In this document: in pieces, positions 24,158 to 35,520 of the stretch | How the letters are laid out: each line of letters starts with the position of its first letter | How positions within the stretch are numbered: the first letter of the stretch is position 1 | Source: Leptasterias polaris | Taxonomy: Eukaryota; Echinodermata; Asteroidea; Forcipulatida; Asteriidae | Direction: 5' to 3' | Assembly (NCBI GenBank): GCA_037783415.1 | Contig: JAZGTN010000058.1 | Span: 6,484,001 to 6,548,000, forward strand | Length of the DNA stretch: 64,000 nucleotides | Position numbers and translations under genes: made by a program | The notes under the pieces: generated by a model | Databases searched by the model: none | The model's input: only the letters and a program-made list of their open reading frames with translations | What the model was told of the DNA's origin: nothing

Positions 24158-26620
24158 AATTTCAACTGACATTTTAAAACAAAGGTATCCTGATACTGGT
24201 TTTGTTATTGTTGGTGACTTCAACAGAACCGATATTCAGCCTCTGTGCAGAACCCACACCTTCAAGCAAGTAGTTGATCAACCAACGAGAGCTGATGTTA
24301 CGCTAGATCTTATCATCACCAACCTCAAACAATACTATCGGAATCCTGCAATCCACTCTCCTATGGGACGAAGTGACCATAATAATTAGTCTGGTCACCA
24401 TTGAATAGAGGTAAACAGTTCAATCGCATCCAGAAGCGTGTCGTGCGTCCGCTACCTAAACATAGTTTACATAGTTTTGGACAATGGATAACATCTCATA
24501 ACTGGAACGATGTAATTCAATCTTCTGGCACACAATCGAAAACTACAACATTCTACAAAGATCTTCACGCTGCAATTGATACTCACTTCCCTACAAAGAC
24601 AATTAGACTCCACCAAAAAGACAAACCATGGATTACACCAGCCGTTAAATCTATAATCGCCAAACGACAAAAGGCTTTTTGTTATGGAAACAAATCACTC
24701 CAGTGGCGTTTCTACAAAAGCCTTGTTGCCAGATCTATAGCCCAGGCTAAACGTTCCTTTTATTCAGATAGAATCCGGAATTTCAAGTCAACTGAACCAG
24801 CAAAATGGCATCGCGGTATTCAGGTATTAGCTAATCGTCTAAAATCTCAACCAGCTATAAGTGTCCCTGATGTTTCACCCTCAGACTATGCAACTATTGC
24901 TGGTAAGATAAATGAACACTTTGCACTAACTGCTCAGAGTAGACCACCAATGGATAGCAGTGAACTACCAACGTTCCTTCCGGCAAACCCTCCACCCCAA
25001 ATCCAAGAATGGGAAATGTATCAAGAACTTTGTAAAATTAAACTTTATAAATCTGCTGGTCCAGACAACATTCCTAATAAGATCATTAGGGAATTTGCAT
25101 GTGAACTGAGTGCGCCAATGACTGACATTTTTAATTCTTCCCTTAGGGATGGAGTTGTTCCACAGATTTGGAAGGATGCTATCGTAGCCCCCATTCTCAA
25201 AGAACACCCTGCCATAATTAGCAAACTTAGACCAATATCTCTTACCTCCCAGCTAGCTAAAATTGCTGAAGGGTTCATTTATAAATGGTTATTGACTGAC
25301 ATTAGTAACAACCTTGATAGTAGCCAATATGGCAGTCTAAGCGGATCTTTTCTACTACTCATTGTTTAATTAACTCATTGAATTTGTTTTATAAAGGTAG
25401 TAACATGGCCAACACAATTGGAACTTTAGCTTTAACTGATTTTTCTAAAGCTTTTGATTGTGTGGACCATACAATTGCTGTTACCAAGCTTATCTCCATT
25501 GGGGCCAGACCAGAAATAATCCCTTGGATCATTAGCTTTCTTTCAAACAGACGACAGAAGGTTCGTTATCAATCAACTTTTTCTGATTGGGGGCATCTTA
25601 ATTGCGGTGTCCCACCAGGAACAATTGGGGAGCATCGTCTTTTTGGCTACTATTGATGATGCCTGCGTCAAATCATCCTCTAGTAAATGGAAATATTTTG
25701 ACGACCTTAGCTTAGGGGAGGTACGTTCAGTGAACAGCATCTCTTCAATACAAAATGATATTCACGATTTATACAATTGGTCTCAACATAACAAACTCAA
25801 CCTTAATCCTGCCAAGTGTAAAATAATGAATTTCTGTTTTAAAAAACAACGGCCTCAAACACCCCCTTTTTATATTGGTGACAACATCCTCAAGGTTGTA
25901 AATGAAACTAAGCTTCTTGGCGTATGGATTCAAAGTGATTTGAAGTGGGATACTCAGGTTCATGAAATGATTTCTAAGGGAAGCAGACGCCTCCATATCT
26001 TGAGTCGTTTGAAAAAATGTGGTGTTCCTAAAAGTGATCTCGTCACCATCTATATGACCTACGTCCGACCCATCTTTGAATATGCTGCCCCTGTGTGGCA
26101 TTCAGGTCTAACATGCAAACAATCTTTATCCATTGAATCCATCCAAAAACGAGCTTGCAAAATAATTTTAGGCTCTGAATATCATAACTATAATGATGCT
26201 CTTTTTACTTGTTGCTTACAAACTATGTCAGACAGGAGAGAAGAATTGTGTTGTAAATTTGCAAAAAGTTGTTCTTCTTCTAACCGTTTTAATAATTGGT
26301 TTCAACTAAATCCAAAAACCCATTCTATGTCTCTCAGACACACACAGCAATTTCAAGAACCTAATTTCAAGTTGGATAGATATGGCAAAAGTGCTATCCC
26401 CTACCTCACTAGTATTTTAAATAGAGCTTAACTTTCTTGTTTTTCACTTTTAATTTTGTTTTTATACCTCCTTTTTTTAATATTGTAATTCAAATTCAAT
26501 TCGGCCTCTGGCCGCGACTTTTGAAAGTATAATAAAATAAAAATTAAATAAATAAAACAAAATTTGTTTTAGTCATCAAATTCTGTTATTTTTGCATTTA
26601 TCTTAATTTTGCACCTGCAC
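24158..26620 (+). mobile_element. 5'-truncated CR1/jockey-type LINE
   Basis: Starts inside the endonuclease domain (TGFVIVGDFNRTD, TLDLIITNL, MGRSDHNN). It continues through the reverse transcriptase: YKSAGPDNIPNKIIREFA, LTDFSKAFDCVDHT, LNCGVPPGT, WKYFDDLSLGE, KLLGVWIQSDLKWD and the C-terminal PIFEYAAPVWHSGL. The usual GVPQGT-LGPLLF motif is degraded, the catalytic YADD-type box reads FDD, and frames change near 24390, 25360 and 25620. So it cannot make an intact enzyme. The 3' tail is A-rich (AATAAA-like repeats, about 26520-26570). It is flanked by the 37-bp direct repeat, consistent with insertion by target-primed reverse transcription. Confidence 0.85.
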
Positions 26621-26657
26621 TGCATAAATGTAGCCTACGGTAAGTATTGCGCTCAGT
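26621..26657 (+). repeat. Right copy of 37-bp direct repeat flanking a LINE
   Basis: TGCATAAATGTAGCCTACGG followed by TAAGTATTGCGCTCAGT. Two of the three differences from the left copy are CpG here and TpG there. Confidence 0.75.
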
Positions 26658-27188
26658 CATTATATTATGTAATTTTTGCATTTATCATTTATACTTGCAT
26701 TAATTGAAAAGAATATCACCTCAGCGCATTTTTCAATTTACCAATGCATATTACACATAGAAACTACTTCATACTTACGTTTAATAAATCATTCGCTTAA
26801 ACCGGGTACAAACGTTGACGTTTGACCTTTGACCTGGTGTATTTGACCCTGACATTTGACCCAGTTAGTTTGACCTTGACCTTTGACCATTATAAACTTG
26901 AGCTTGATGGCTGTAACCTTTGACACATAACAAACACCACACAGCACATTACTTTTCTGTCATTTAACATGCCACATTAAATGTAAAAATAATAATAATG
27001 TGCATGCCATTGCCACAGTCACTAGTGATGTACACAAGGTCAAGTTCACACACCTGCCGTTTGACCTGCCGTAAAAGTTGTTTCCAATGTCATACCCACC
27101 CAAGTGAGGGCTCATTTTAATGCTCTCTGGCAGATTTATCCAATGAGAATATTCGGGGCTTAATCTGATGATGTTTCCTTTTTTTCAT
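26658..27188. other. Intergenic DNA with TTTGACC-rich stretch
   Basis: Around 26810-26895 the words TTTGACC and CTTGACC recur nine or so times with irregular spacing. No gene recognised in the rest. Confidence 0.5.
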
Positions 27189-27219
27189 CCCTTACAAAAA
27201 TATCGTGTGGTATTCCTGT

Positions 27220-27990
27220 GGTATACCACACAGTTGTACCACAGGAAATACCATAGAAAATACCACAGGAAAATACCACAGGAAAAATACCACAGGAAAA
27301 TACCACAAAATAATCCTGTGGTTTTTTGGCCCATTACCACAGGACAATACCACACAGGAGTACCACACAGGAGTACCACACATCAGTACCACACATCAGT
27401 ACCACACAGCAATACCACACATCATTACCACACAACAGTACCACATAGCAGCAATACCACACAGCATTACCACACAGCAATACCACAGCAATACCACACA
27501 GCAATACCACACAGCAATACCACACAGCAATACCACACAGCAATACCACAGCAATACCACACAGCAGTACCACACAATAGTACCACACAGCAATACCACA
27601 CAGCAATACCACAGCAATACCACACAGCAGTACCACAGCAGTACCACACAGAAATACCACACAGCAGTACCACAGCAATACCACACAGAAATACCACACA
27701 GCAGTACCACAGCAATACCACACAGCAGTACCACAGCAATACCACACAGCAATACCACACAGCAATACCACACAGCAGTACCACAGCAATACCACACAGC
27801 AGTACCACACAGCAATACCACACAGCAGTACCACAGCAATACCACACAGCAGTACCACAGCAATACCACACAGCAGTACCACAGCAGTACCACACAGCAA
27901 TACCACACAGCAGTACCACAGCAATACCACACAGCAGTACCACAGCGATACCACACAGCAGTACCACACAGCAATACCACAGCAATACCA
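27220..27990. repeat. Left TACCACA array of element B
   Basis: About 60 units of 11 or 13 bp (TACCACAGCAA, TACCACACAGCAR). The units are all in one orientation, unlike the right side, where both orientations occur. Confidence 0.9.
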
Positions 27991-28005
27991 CATTTGAGCG
28001 TGGGA

Positions 28006-28216
28006 ACAAGCAAAAATTGCAAGTTGGTACTATTATCTTCGTTTATGAGTGGTTACTGAGTAAACCCCCTGTTGAAGAGAAAAAGACTGTAAGATACGAC
28101 TGGAGCATAATTGGTCTAAAAGGGCGAAAATGTGTCAAAGCTGGTAAACATTTCCTTCAATGTTTCACTAGAGTAAAGGCATGGAATGAACTTAAAGGAA
28201 CATTACAGAATTGGTA
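28006..28216 (+). other. Exon-like segment inside element B
   Basis: This unique stretch between arrays is open and reads VGTIIFVYEWLLSKPPVEEK, TVRYDWSIIGLKGRK, VKAGKHFLQCFTRVKAWNEL and ends at a good donor (TTG|GTAAGA). An AATAAA sits near 28331. I do not recognise the peptide and found no clear acceptor. It may be a captured host exon, a remnant of an element gene, or chance. Confidence 0.25.
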
Positions 28217-28363
28217 AGACAAAATATACTATAAGATCACAGATTAACATAAAACTTACACGGTCTAATGATGATGATAGTAGAAAACATCCCTTGAAAT
28301 ATTTCTGTCTGAAATGCCATATTTGATGAGAAATAAATGAAACAAATTTCCGATTTGAGTTTA

Positions 28364-30600
28364 CCCTTACAAAAATGTCCTGTGGTATTACCACATAAAA
28401 TTACCACACAAATTACCACACAAATTACCACAGGAACATTCCTGTGGTATTCCTGTGGTTTTTTTGGGACATTACCACAGGACAGTTACCACAGGATTAC
28501 CACACGCCAGTTACCACAGGAATACCACACGCCAGTTACCACAGGAATACCACATGCCAGTTACCACAGGAATACCACACGCCAGTTACCACAGGAATAC
28601 CACAGGCCAGTTACCACAGGAATACCACAGGAATACCACATGCCAGTTACCACAGGAATACCACAGGCCAGTTACCACAGGAATACCACAGGCCAGTTAC
28701 CTCAGGAATACCACATGCCAGTTACCTGTGGTATTCCTGTGGTTTTTTGGGACATTACCACAGGATTACTACGCCAGTTACCACAGGAATACCACATGCC
28801 AGTTTCCACAGGAATACCACAGCCAGTTACCACAAGGATAACCACACGGCAATTAAAAAATATGTTGTTTTTAAACTCATTTTACTATGATACAAGTGCA
28901 ATTGTCCTGCAGTTTCATTTACGTTTTAAACTTAGGAAAAAACATAGTTTTTTTTGTATTGGACAGTAAGTCTTGGAAATAACAACACCACAGGATTAAT
29001 CTCTTTTTGGAATATTTATCTTGGGTAAGTAGCTAGCCCAAACCCAATGCTGGTCCTGTGAGAAATGCCACCATGCTCCATTTCTAGGTTTCTGTTGATG
29101 ATGATTTAGTCACCTTCCTCAGAGAGAGAAGCACAAAGAACTGTAAAAGAAAAAAATTGGGAAATGTGTGTTAGAAAAATTGTTAACATTTGCCAAAACT
29201 ATATGGTTTGCACAACTCTGCGGTCTGCGATGGTATTAATATATGTACAAGCATGGCAGTATAACCATAGAGACTTACCAGTAACAAGCCCAAACCACCA
29301 TGAAGTTATTGATTGAATATAAATTATAATTAAATTTGAAAGACCCAACTGTTAAGTTTAATTAAACCCAGTCATGTAAGTTTAATTAAACCCAGTCATG
29401 TTACTTAAGAGTAGCAATCAAAAATTATAAATGTTGCGCTAATCAGTTAAGGGGTTTTAGTGGATGACTGCACTTCCCAATAACATGAATAAAACCCAGG
29501 ATTTTCCATCAAGAAAAAATAACACTCACTGGTATTTGGTAGACTAGAAAACTACATACCCCAACCTGACAGTGAAACACCAAAAGTACTTGTACACATG
29601 TGCACTTCTACAAGAAAATTATAATTAAAATCACGTTTTCAACAAAACACTTACCAAAATCATGCTAAATATTGCTACTGAGTGCTAGTTCTGTAAGTGT
29701 AGGCTGTAGTTCTGCTGCAGGCACAACTTCCCGATCTAAGTGATCCCTGGTGATGCTGTGCTGATCACCGATGATTCTTTATTTTTCTTGTGTTTTACTG
29801 TTTAATTCACATCCTATCAGCATATCAGTTTCAAACTATCTGCTTTTAAAATTAAATTGTACTGCAAAAACCTTCGACTTTAAAATGGGAAGCTTTAATA
29901 ATTTACACTAAAACATCAACAAGTCAGTACATTTCAACCGTCGGCTGGAACTGTTGAGTTTTGATTTCAAACTGATGACTCATCATGGAAGAGAAGGGGC
30001 TCTAACCACAAATGTGTTCATTTTACATACGCGAAGTCAGGGTGGTGATCAAGTGGTATAGCGCCCTCTTGTGGCAGCACTATGTGACATTTGTCTTAAA
30101 TAAACTTGCGCAGTCCTTTTACTGCTTTAGATATGCAATCTAGTGACTGCATAGTTATTACCATATCCAAGTGTAGAATATTTTTTCTTTTACTCAAATT
30201 GCTTTGTTTTTATAGTATGCATTATAACAACTCAAGGGTAAATAAGGTGACATCCTGTTATAAGTTTACACTTCAGTCGTTATGACAAGTTACTTTGTAA
30301 AGTAAAACTTAAACTCGCACTGATCGATGCTCACTATAAATTATAATTCTGCAGTCTTTCGTTTTAGCACAAATTTGTCTGTATTAAAACCAGTGTTTAC
30401 AACTGTGTTCTTTAAGTTTGGAGTAGTGAAACTGCAGTGACTAAGTAAAGAATGGTAATGCAACATCAAATACAGGAATATTACAAAGTAATTTGAGTAT
30501 TACAGTGATATTACAATAAAAACCACATGCCAGTTACCACAGGATTACCACACGCAAGGTACCACAGGACTACACAGCCAGCCCGTTGACATCACAAGAG
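28364..30600. mobile_element. Element C: relative of element A nested in B, right end lost
   Basis: Begins CCCTTACAAAAATGTCCTGT. It is followed by an array of 25-bp units (TTACCACAGGAATACCACA plus YGCCAG) to about 28855. An interior homologous to that of element A runs to about 30520: TAATCTCTTTTTGGAAT at 28996, GAGAAGGGGCTCTAACCAC at 29991, TTTACATACGCGAAGTCAGG near 30022. A short right array (about 30522-30560) uses the same words, but no CCCTTAC terminus follows, so the right end is missing. The exact right boundary is uncertain. Confidence 0.75.
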
Positions 30601-30856
30601 TCTAAGCGATGTATACCCTCAAGAGTTCCTGTGGTACTTATATTCCTGTGGTATTTTGTGTGGTAACATCAGGTACCACAGGAAATATCATCTTTACCAC
30701 AGCCAGCCCGTTGACATTACCACATGAGTTCCTGTGGTACTTAATATTCCTGTGGTATTTTCTGTGCTACACTACCATTTGTACCAGTACAACAGCAGTG
30801 CTGTATAGTATTTTTGTGGTATAATTTTTCTCTGTGGTATTTCCTATGGTATTTTT

Positions 30857-32133
30857 AGTACCACATGAGTACCACAGGCTACACCTCTGCAGTACCACAG
30901 GAATCTGTGTGGGGTTTTAACCCGTGTGGTATTTTCTGTGGTATTACAATGTACCATACAAGTACCACAGCACTGCTGTGTGGTATTTTGTGGTATAATT
31001 TTTTTTCTGTGGTATTTCCTATGGTATTTTTAGTACCACATGAGTACCACAGGCTACACCTCTGCAGTACCACAGGAATTTGTGTGGGGTTTTAACCCGT
31101 GTGGTATTTTCTGTGGTATTACAATGTACCATACAAGTACCACAGCACTGCTGTGTGGTAGTTTTGTGGTATAATTTTTCTCTGTGGTATTTCCTATGGT
31201 ATTTTTAGTACCACATGAGTACCACAGGCTACACCTCTGCAGTACCACAGGAATCTGTGTGGGGTTTTAACCCTTGTGGTATTTTCTGTGGTATTACAAT
31301 GTACCATACAAGTACCACAGCACTGCTGTGTGGTAGTTTTGTGGTATAATTTTTCTCTGTGGTATTTCCTATGGTATTTTTAGTACCACATGAGTACCAC
31401 AGGCTACACCTCTGCAGTACCACAGGAATCTGTGTGGGGTTTTAACCCGTGTGGTATTTTCTGTGGTATTACAATGTACCATACAAGTACCACAGCACTG
31501 CTGTGTGGTATTTTGTGGTATAATTTTTTTTCTGTGGTATTTCCTATGGTATTTTTAGTACCACATGAGTACCACAGGCTACACCTCTGCAGTACCACAG
31601 GAATCTGTGTGGGGTTTTAACCCGTGTGGTATTTTCTGTGGTATTACAATGTACCATACAAGTACCACAGCACTGCTGTGTGGTAGTTTTGTGGTATAAT
31701 TTTTCTCTGTGGTATTTCCTATGGTATTTTTAGTACCACATGAGTACCACAGGCTACACCTCTGCAGTACCACAGGAATCTGTGTGGGGTTTTAACCCTT
31801 GTGGTATTTTCTGTGGTATTACAATGTACCATACAAGTACCACAGCACTGCTGTGTGGTAGTTTTGTGGTATAATTTTTCTCTGTGGTATTTCCTATGGT
31901 ATTTTTAGTACCACATGAGTACCACAGGCTACACCTCTGCAGTACCACAGGAATCTGTGTGGGGTTTTAACCCGTGTGGTATTTTCTGTGGTATTACAAT
32001 GTACCATACAAGTACCACAGCACTGCTGTGTGGTATTTTGTGGTATAATTTTTTTTCTGTGGTATTTCCTATGGTATTTTTAGTACCACATGAGTACCAC
32101 AGGCTACACTTCTGCAGTACCACAGGACTTTGT
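30857..32133. repeat. 175-bp tandem repeat with 525-bp higher-order period
   Basis: Seven full units start at 30857, 31032, 31207, 31382, 31557, 31732 and 31907, with a partial eighth at 32082. Two spacer variants (GTGGTATTTTGTGG and GTGGTAGTTTTGTGG) occur in the order A-B-B-A-B-B-A, and TTAACCCG/TTAACCCT follows the same three-unit rhythm. So a 525-bp trimer was itself duplicated. Each unit carries both TACCACA and TGTGGTA. Confidence 0.92.
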
Positions 32134-32469
32134 GTGGTACTTCATTATCCCTGTGGTATTTTCTGTGGTATTATGCAGTACCACAGGAATACCACAGGAA
32201 TACCACACGATATTTTTGTAAGGGATGAAACTGCCTAATTAAAGGGTGTGTTATTTAAAGGTGAAGTTCGTGTACAAAAACTTAACGCTATACACATAGG
32301 GCATACGATAGGGCCTACTACAAAACACAAATCCCTCAAACTGTTAATTCTGTTGTATTGTTTTGACACCTATCTAAATCATACGGACGATCAGACAAAA
32401 TATCGAATTGTGGCATTATTTTTTTAAATCACGTTTAAATCAATTTGTTTGACTCTTTTCTAACTACAG

Positions 32470-32971
32470 ATGATGGAAGATAGCATGGAAAATATGACGA
32501 ACGACACCCGAGTGATACTCAATCATCGCTACAAGAACAAAGACGACCAAACGTTCAAGTTATCAATTCAAGAGCAACTGGATGTGTCTTCAGATATTGA
32601 TAAAGAATGTAAGTTGAAAAGTCAGTGTTTATTTATGTCTTAAAATTAACAGGTTTTAAAATGTCCACTAAAGTATCAATCAGCCTATAACTCAATCAAT
32701 CTCTGTTGATATAGTCTTCTGTTGATATAGTCTTTAAAAACTTCACAGTCATGAACAGGTATGCACCAAATTTTTTCTGGTTCTTCGTTAAGGTTGACTT
32801 TTCTTGATGGAAATGATCTTTAGTCAACTAAACTGTTTCTGTTATATTTTCATAATTTTATTTTCAATAAGAAGTTATTTTTGTTTTTCCCCACAGACGT
32901 TAAGATAGCAGGAGCAATGAATGATGCTGTTGCCGGCATTTTTTTGACAGAAACAAGAGCAAATCTCAAAT
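32470..32971 (+). CDS. Two exons of an unrecognised gene
   Basis: Exon 32470-32608 starts at an ATG placed right after an AG acceptor (MMEDSMENMTNDTRVILNH...). It joins in phase, through a GTAAGT donor, to 32897-32971 (YVKIAGAMNDAVAGIFLTET), which ends at GTGAGT. Together they give about 71 residues of a plausible soluble protein. A third exon from 33207 would create a stop at the junction, so either the gene is broken there or the next exon is elsewhere. I do not recognise the family. It lies about 245 bp downstream of element B, which may be inserted in its 5' region. Confidence 0.4.
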
Positions 32972-34700
32972 GTGAGTAACAGGTTGGTAACTGGTCATCG
33001 TTATTATTAATTTGTCGGCAGATAATTGGTCAAAATGATAATGTTTATGGTCTGAGGCAACTATTTTTTTTACATGGCAGCTGTGTTTTGCAGGATGAGA
33101 AAGGAAATAACTTTCCAGATAATTGTCGTGTTTATGTTAGCATATTCACCACAAAAAGTATACCATTCAAAACCTTAACATATACTTATGTTTCACTTTT
33201 TTGTAGGATACAGCCCAAAATTGTACATCGGGGGAGCGGGAGCTTGTTCTGTCGTGATGAACCTTTCAGTATAAATGCTGAAAACGAGGAACTCTTCCAG
33301 GTAAAAGGGGTAATTGAGGCAAAGTGTGCCTCATGGCATGTTTCTATGTTTTCAACATGGAATACCCCAAGGGTATTCGGAATACGTTGATGTTTCTGCA
33401 GTTTTGTGCCCTGCAAATTAAGCAATGGTGGTGAACAACCACCATAACAAGTGAGAAGTATCATCAACTTGTTGTGTTGAGTTGTTAGTAAGTTAAGTTG
33501 TTTACCGAAGTTGGGGGACAGCTGTTTATATTATTGTGTAACTTTCTTAATGTTAAATAGTGTTTCCCTGTCAGTTTCGGCAAAAAAACATATTTCACGT
33601 TCATGCAGTCCTCCACAACGAAAGTGTGGTGTTCTATATGGACACTTGTACGGCAAATTTCTTCTTTATTTTGGTGGCAACTTATTAGTGTTTGCGGCTA
33701 CATTTTTGTTGTGGCCTTATTTTTTTACGCGTCGGGGGGGGGGGGGGGGGGGTATTCCGGTACATGCTAGTCACGAGCAAGCGCAGATCTGACTACTGCC
33801 ACATCGTGCAGCAAGAATGTTCAGAATGACATGGTAAGTTCAGTTGTTCCAGGGCTCCTGGACTGACGTAACTTACCATGCCATTCTGGTCGAGAAACAT
33901 CTTTGTGCGCAAGATGGGGTTCACCCCCAGGGGCCCTGAAGGAAGTAAACAGATCGACGGCCTCTTTAATGTTTTCACAATTGTGACCGGGGCTATTTAT
34001 TTCCAACTTCAGGTATTTTAGATGACCTATAGGCCCTGAAAATGAATATAATTATTTGCCGTGAGGTGTGGGCCTTTTTTCACAAGCGGTGCTCGAACGA
34101 GTGTTCACACTAAGTGCATGGGTGTTTTTATTTGGAAGGAGAATTATTCAAAGAACTCAGCAAAGGATAACAGTTTAAGGTTCAATATAGATATTTTTCC
34201 CTAGCTGTGAGACTTCTGAAGTATTTTCGAATATTTTGCATTGTAGGTGTACCATGTGGTTATGCACTTGCGCATGATTAGCCTGTAAGTCGCACCATAA
34301 AAGAACCTTTAACATTAACGACAAAAACGTTTCCGTCTATGTGCCAATTATAGAACACCATAGAACCTCCATAATGGGCTTTTCAAGTCCAACTTGAAAT
34401 GCGATTCCAAAATTTATTTCCGTTAATTTCGTACAGCAGACAATCTGTAGGAAACTCATTTTGAATGAATAATTTTTTGAAGAAGGGTCAATAACGTTGC
34501 ACAATTCCCACAAAAAATGTCTGCCTGAAAATCGATTCAATGCAAAAATGCTAGCCTAGAAAACGTGCAAATAGATTGGTAAATTTGATGGTTATTTTGT
34601 TAAAATTATTATTTTGCTTACATAAAATAAATATGAATTGAACAAATAGTATAAGCAGCTTACAATTTATCGCATGACCATTGTGCTTTTTACCGAAATT
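32972..34700. other. Mostly non-coding, with possible exon scraps
   Basis: Two weak exon-like pieces were noticed. One is on the plus strand from the acceptor at 33205-33206 to a donor at about 33300. The other is on the minus strand at about 34003-33877, ending at a GTAAGT donor (NIKEAVDLFTSFRAPGGEP). A G-run interrupts 33737-33752. No family recognised. Confidence 0.3.
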
Positions 34701-35090
34701 TATTCTAATCCTCCAGTTTTTAAATCAGTTTTTGAATGGGTACACTTATTTCACCCCTGGGGTCGATTTCACAAAGCATTAAGATTCATCTTAATATGAG
34801 TTATCAGTATGACCATAGTAATTTGTATTTGGACATAACTTGTTGCTATTGCAACTGCGATGGATTTGCAGTTACGATCAATCTTAACTCTTTGTGAAAT
34901 CGACCCCTGTAGGTTCTAAGGATGGTATAGCAACAGTGTTAGAATGTACATTTATATTATTCCTTTAGGTTGCAAGGATATAGCACCAGTGTTTGAATGT
35001 GCACTTTTATTATTCCTGTAGATTCTAAGAGATGGTATTACATCAGTTTTTGAATGGGACACTTATTTCATTCCAGTTGTTTTAAGGGAT
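34700..35090. repeat. Degenerate ~60-bp tandem repeat containing a MITE
   Basis: Units share ATTCCTGTAGGTTCTAAG, GGTATAGCA and GTGTTTGAATG. The first unit is interrupted at CTG by the MITE at 34760-34906, and the neighbouring units show what the empty site looked like. Confidence 0.7.
34760..34906. mobile_element. 147-bp MITE with CTG target duplication
   Basis: Ends are inverted repeats: GGGTCGATTTCACAAAG on the left and the reverse complement of CTTTGTGAAATCGACCC on the right, extended by TTAAGAT. CTG occurs on both sides (34757-34759 and 34907-34909). Removing the insert plus one CTG restores CCCTGTAGGTTCT, which matches the sister repeat unit TCCTGTAGATTCT. It carries no gene. Confidence 0.8.
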
Positions 35091-35520
35091 GATGGTGGAG
35101 CAATTTAAAGTGTGAATCAGTGACAGACTATACTGTTGCGAATGGGCACTAGTACCATCTGTGTGGTTGCTGCATGTACATATCCAGTGCACGGGCAAAT
35201 GTAGACTTGGTTCAAGTCGGGTTTCGTGCTAACCGAGTCAACGGTACAGGCTAGCTATGATGAGCTTTTTTAATGTGCGCCCTCTAGTGCCACTTAGTTG
35301 CCAATCTAGACAGTTGAATCGCGAAACCCGACTTGGCGAATCCGCCACAGGTTTGTGCACAGCCTATGGAGCTCATCTACCGATTTGGGTAGCAGCCAAT
35401 GAGGTTGCAGTATTCAGCGAATCAGCATGCAAAATCAATATGCAAAGAAATCTAAACTTTGACCTGAATAAGTTATAAATATTCAAGCCACCCTTGGTTA
35501 CTTTGCCAACTTTGTGAAAA

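Larger units (their letters stand above)
27189..32224. mobile_element. Element B: transposon with TACCACA/TGTGGTA arrays, interrupted by element C
   Basis: The left end begins CCCTTACAAAAATATCGTG. The right end, reverse-complemented, begins with the same bases and stays identical for about 35 bp. AT flanks both ends (27187-27188 and 32225-32226). The left array (27220-27990) uses TACCACACAGCAA/G and TACCACAGCAA units. The right array (30600-32190) mixes TACCACAG with its complement CTGTGGTA inside 175-bp repeats. Unique interior is short (about 27990-28363); then element C begins. No transposase is encoded, so it is non-autonomous. Long open frames across the array are repeat artefacts. Confidence 0.82.

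Noticed and set aside
27168..28217. Very long open frames on both strands across the TACCACA array (Thr/Gln/His/Tyr-rich or Cys/Val/Leu/Trp-rich)
   Set aside because: Open frames exist in several phases because the repeat contains no stop codon; the composition is purely that of the repeat.
30879..32123. A series of 64- and 76-codon frames repeated every 175 bp
   Set aside because: Identical products of the tandem repeat, not a gene cluster.
33207..33300. Third exon for the gene at 32470-32971
   Set aside because: Joining in the required phase makes a stop at the junction; the other phase is open but does not fit the donor.
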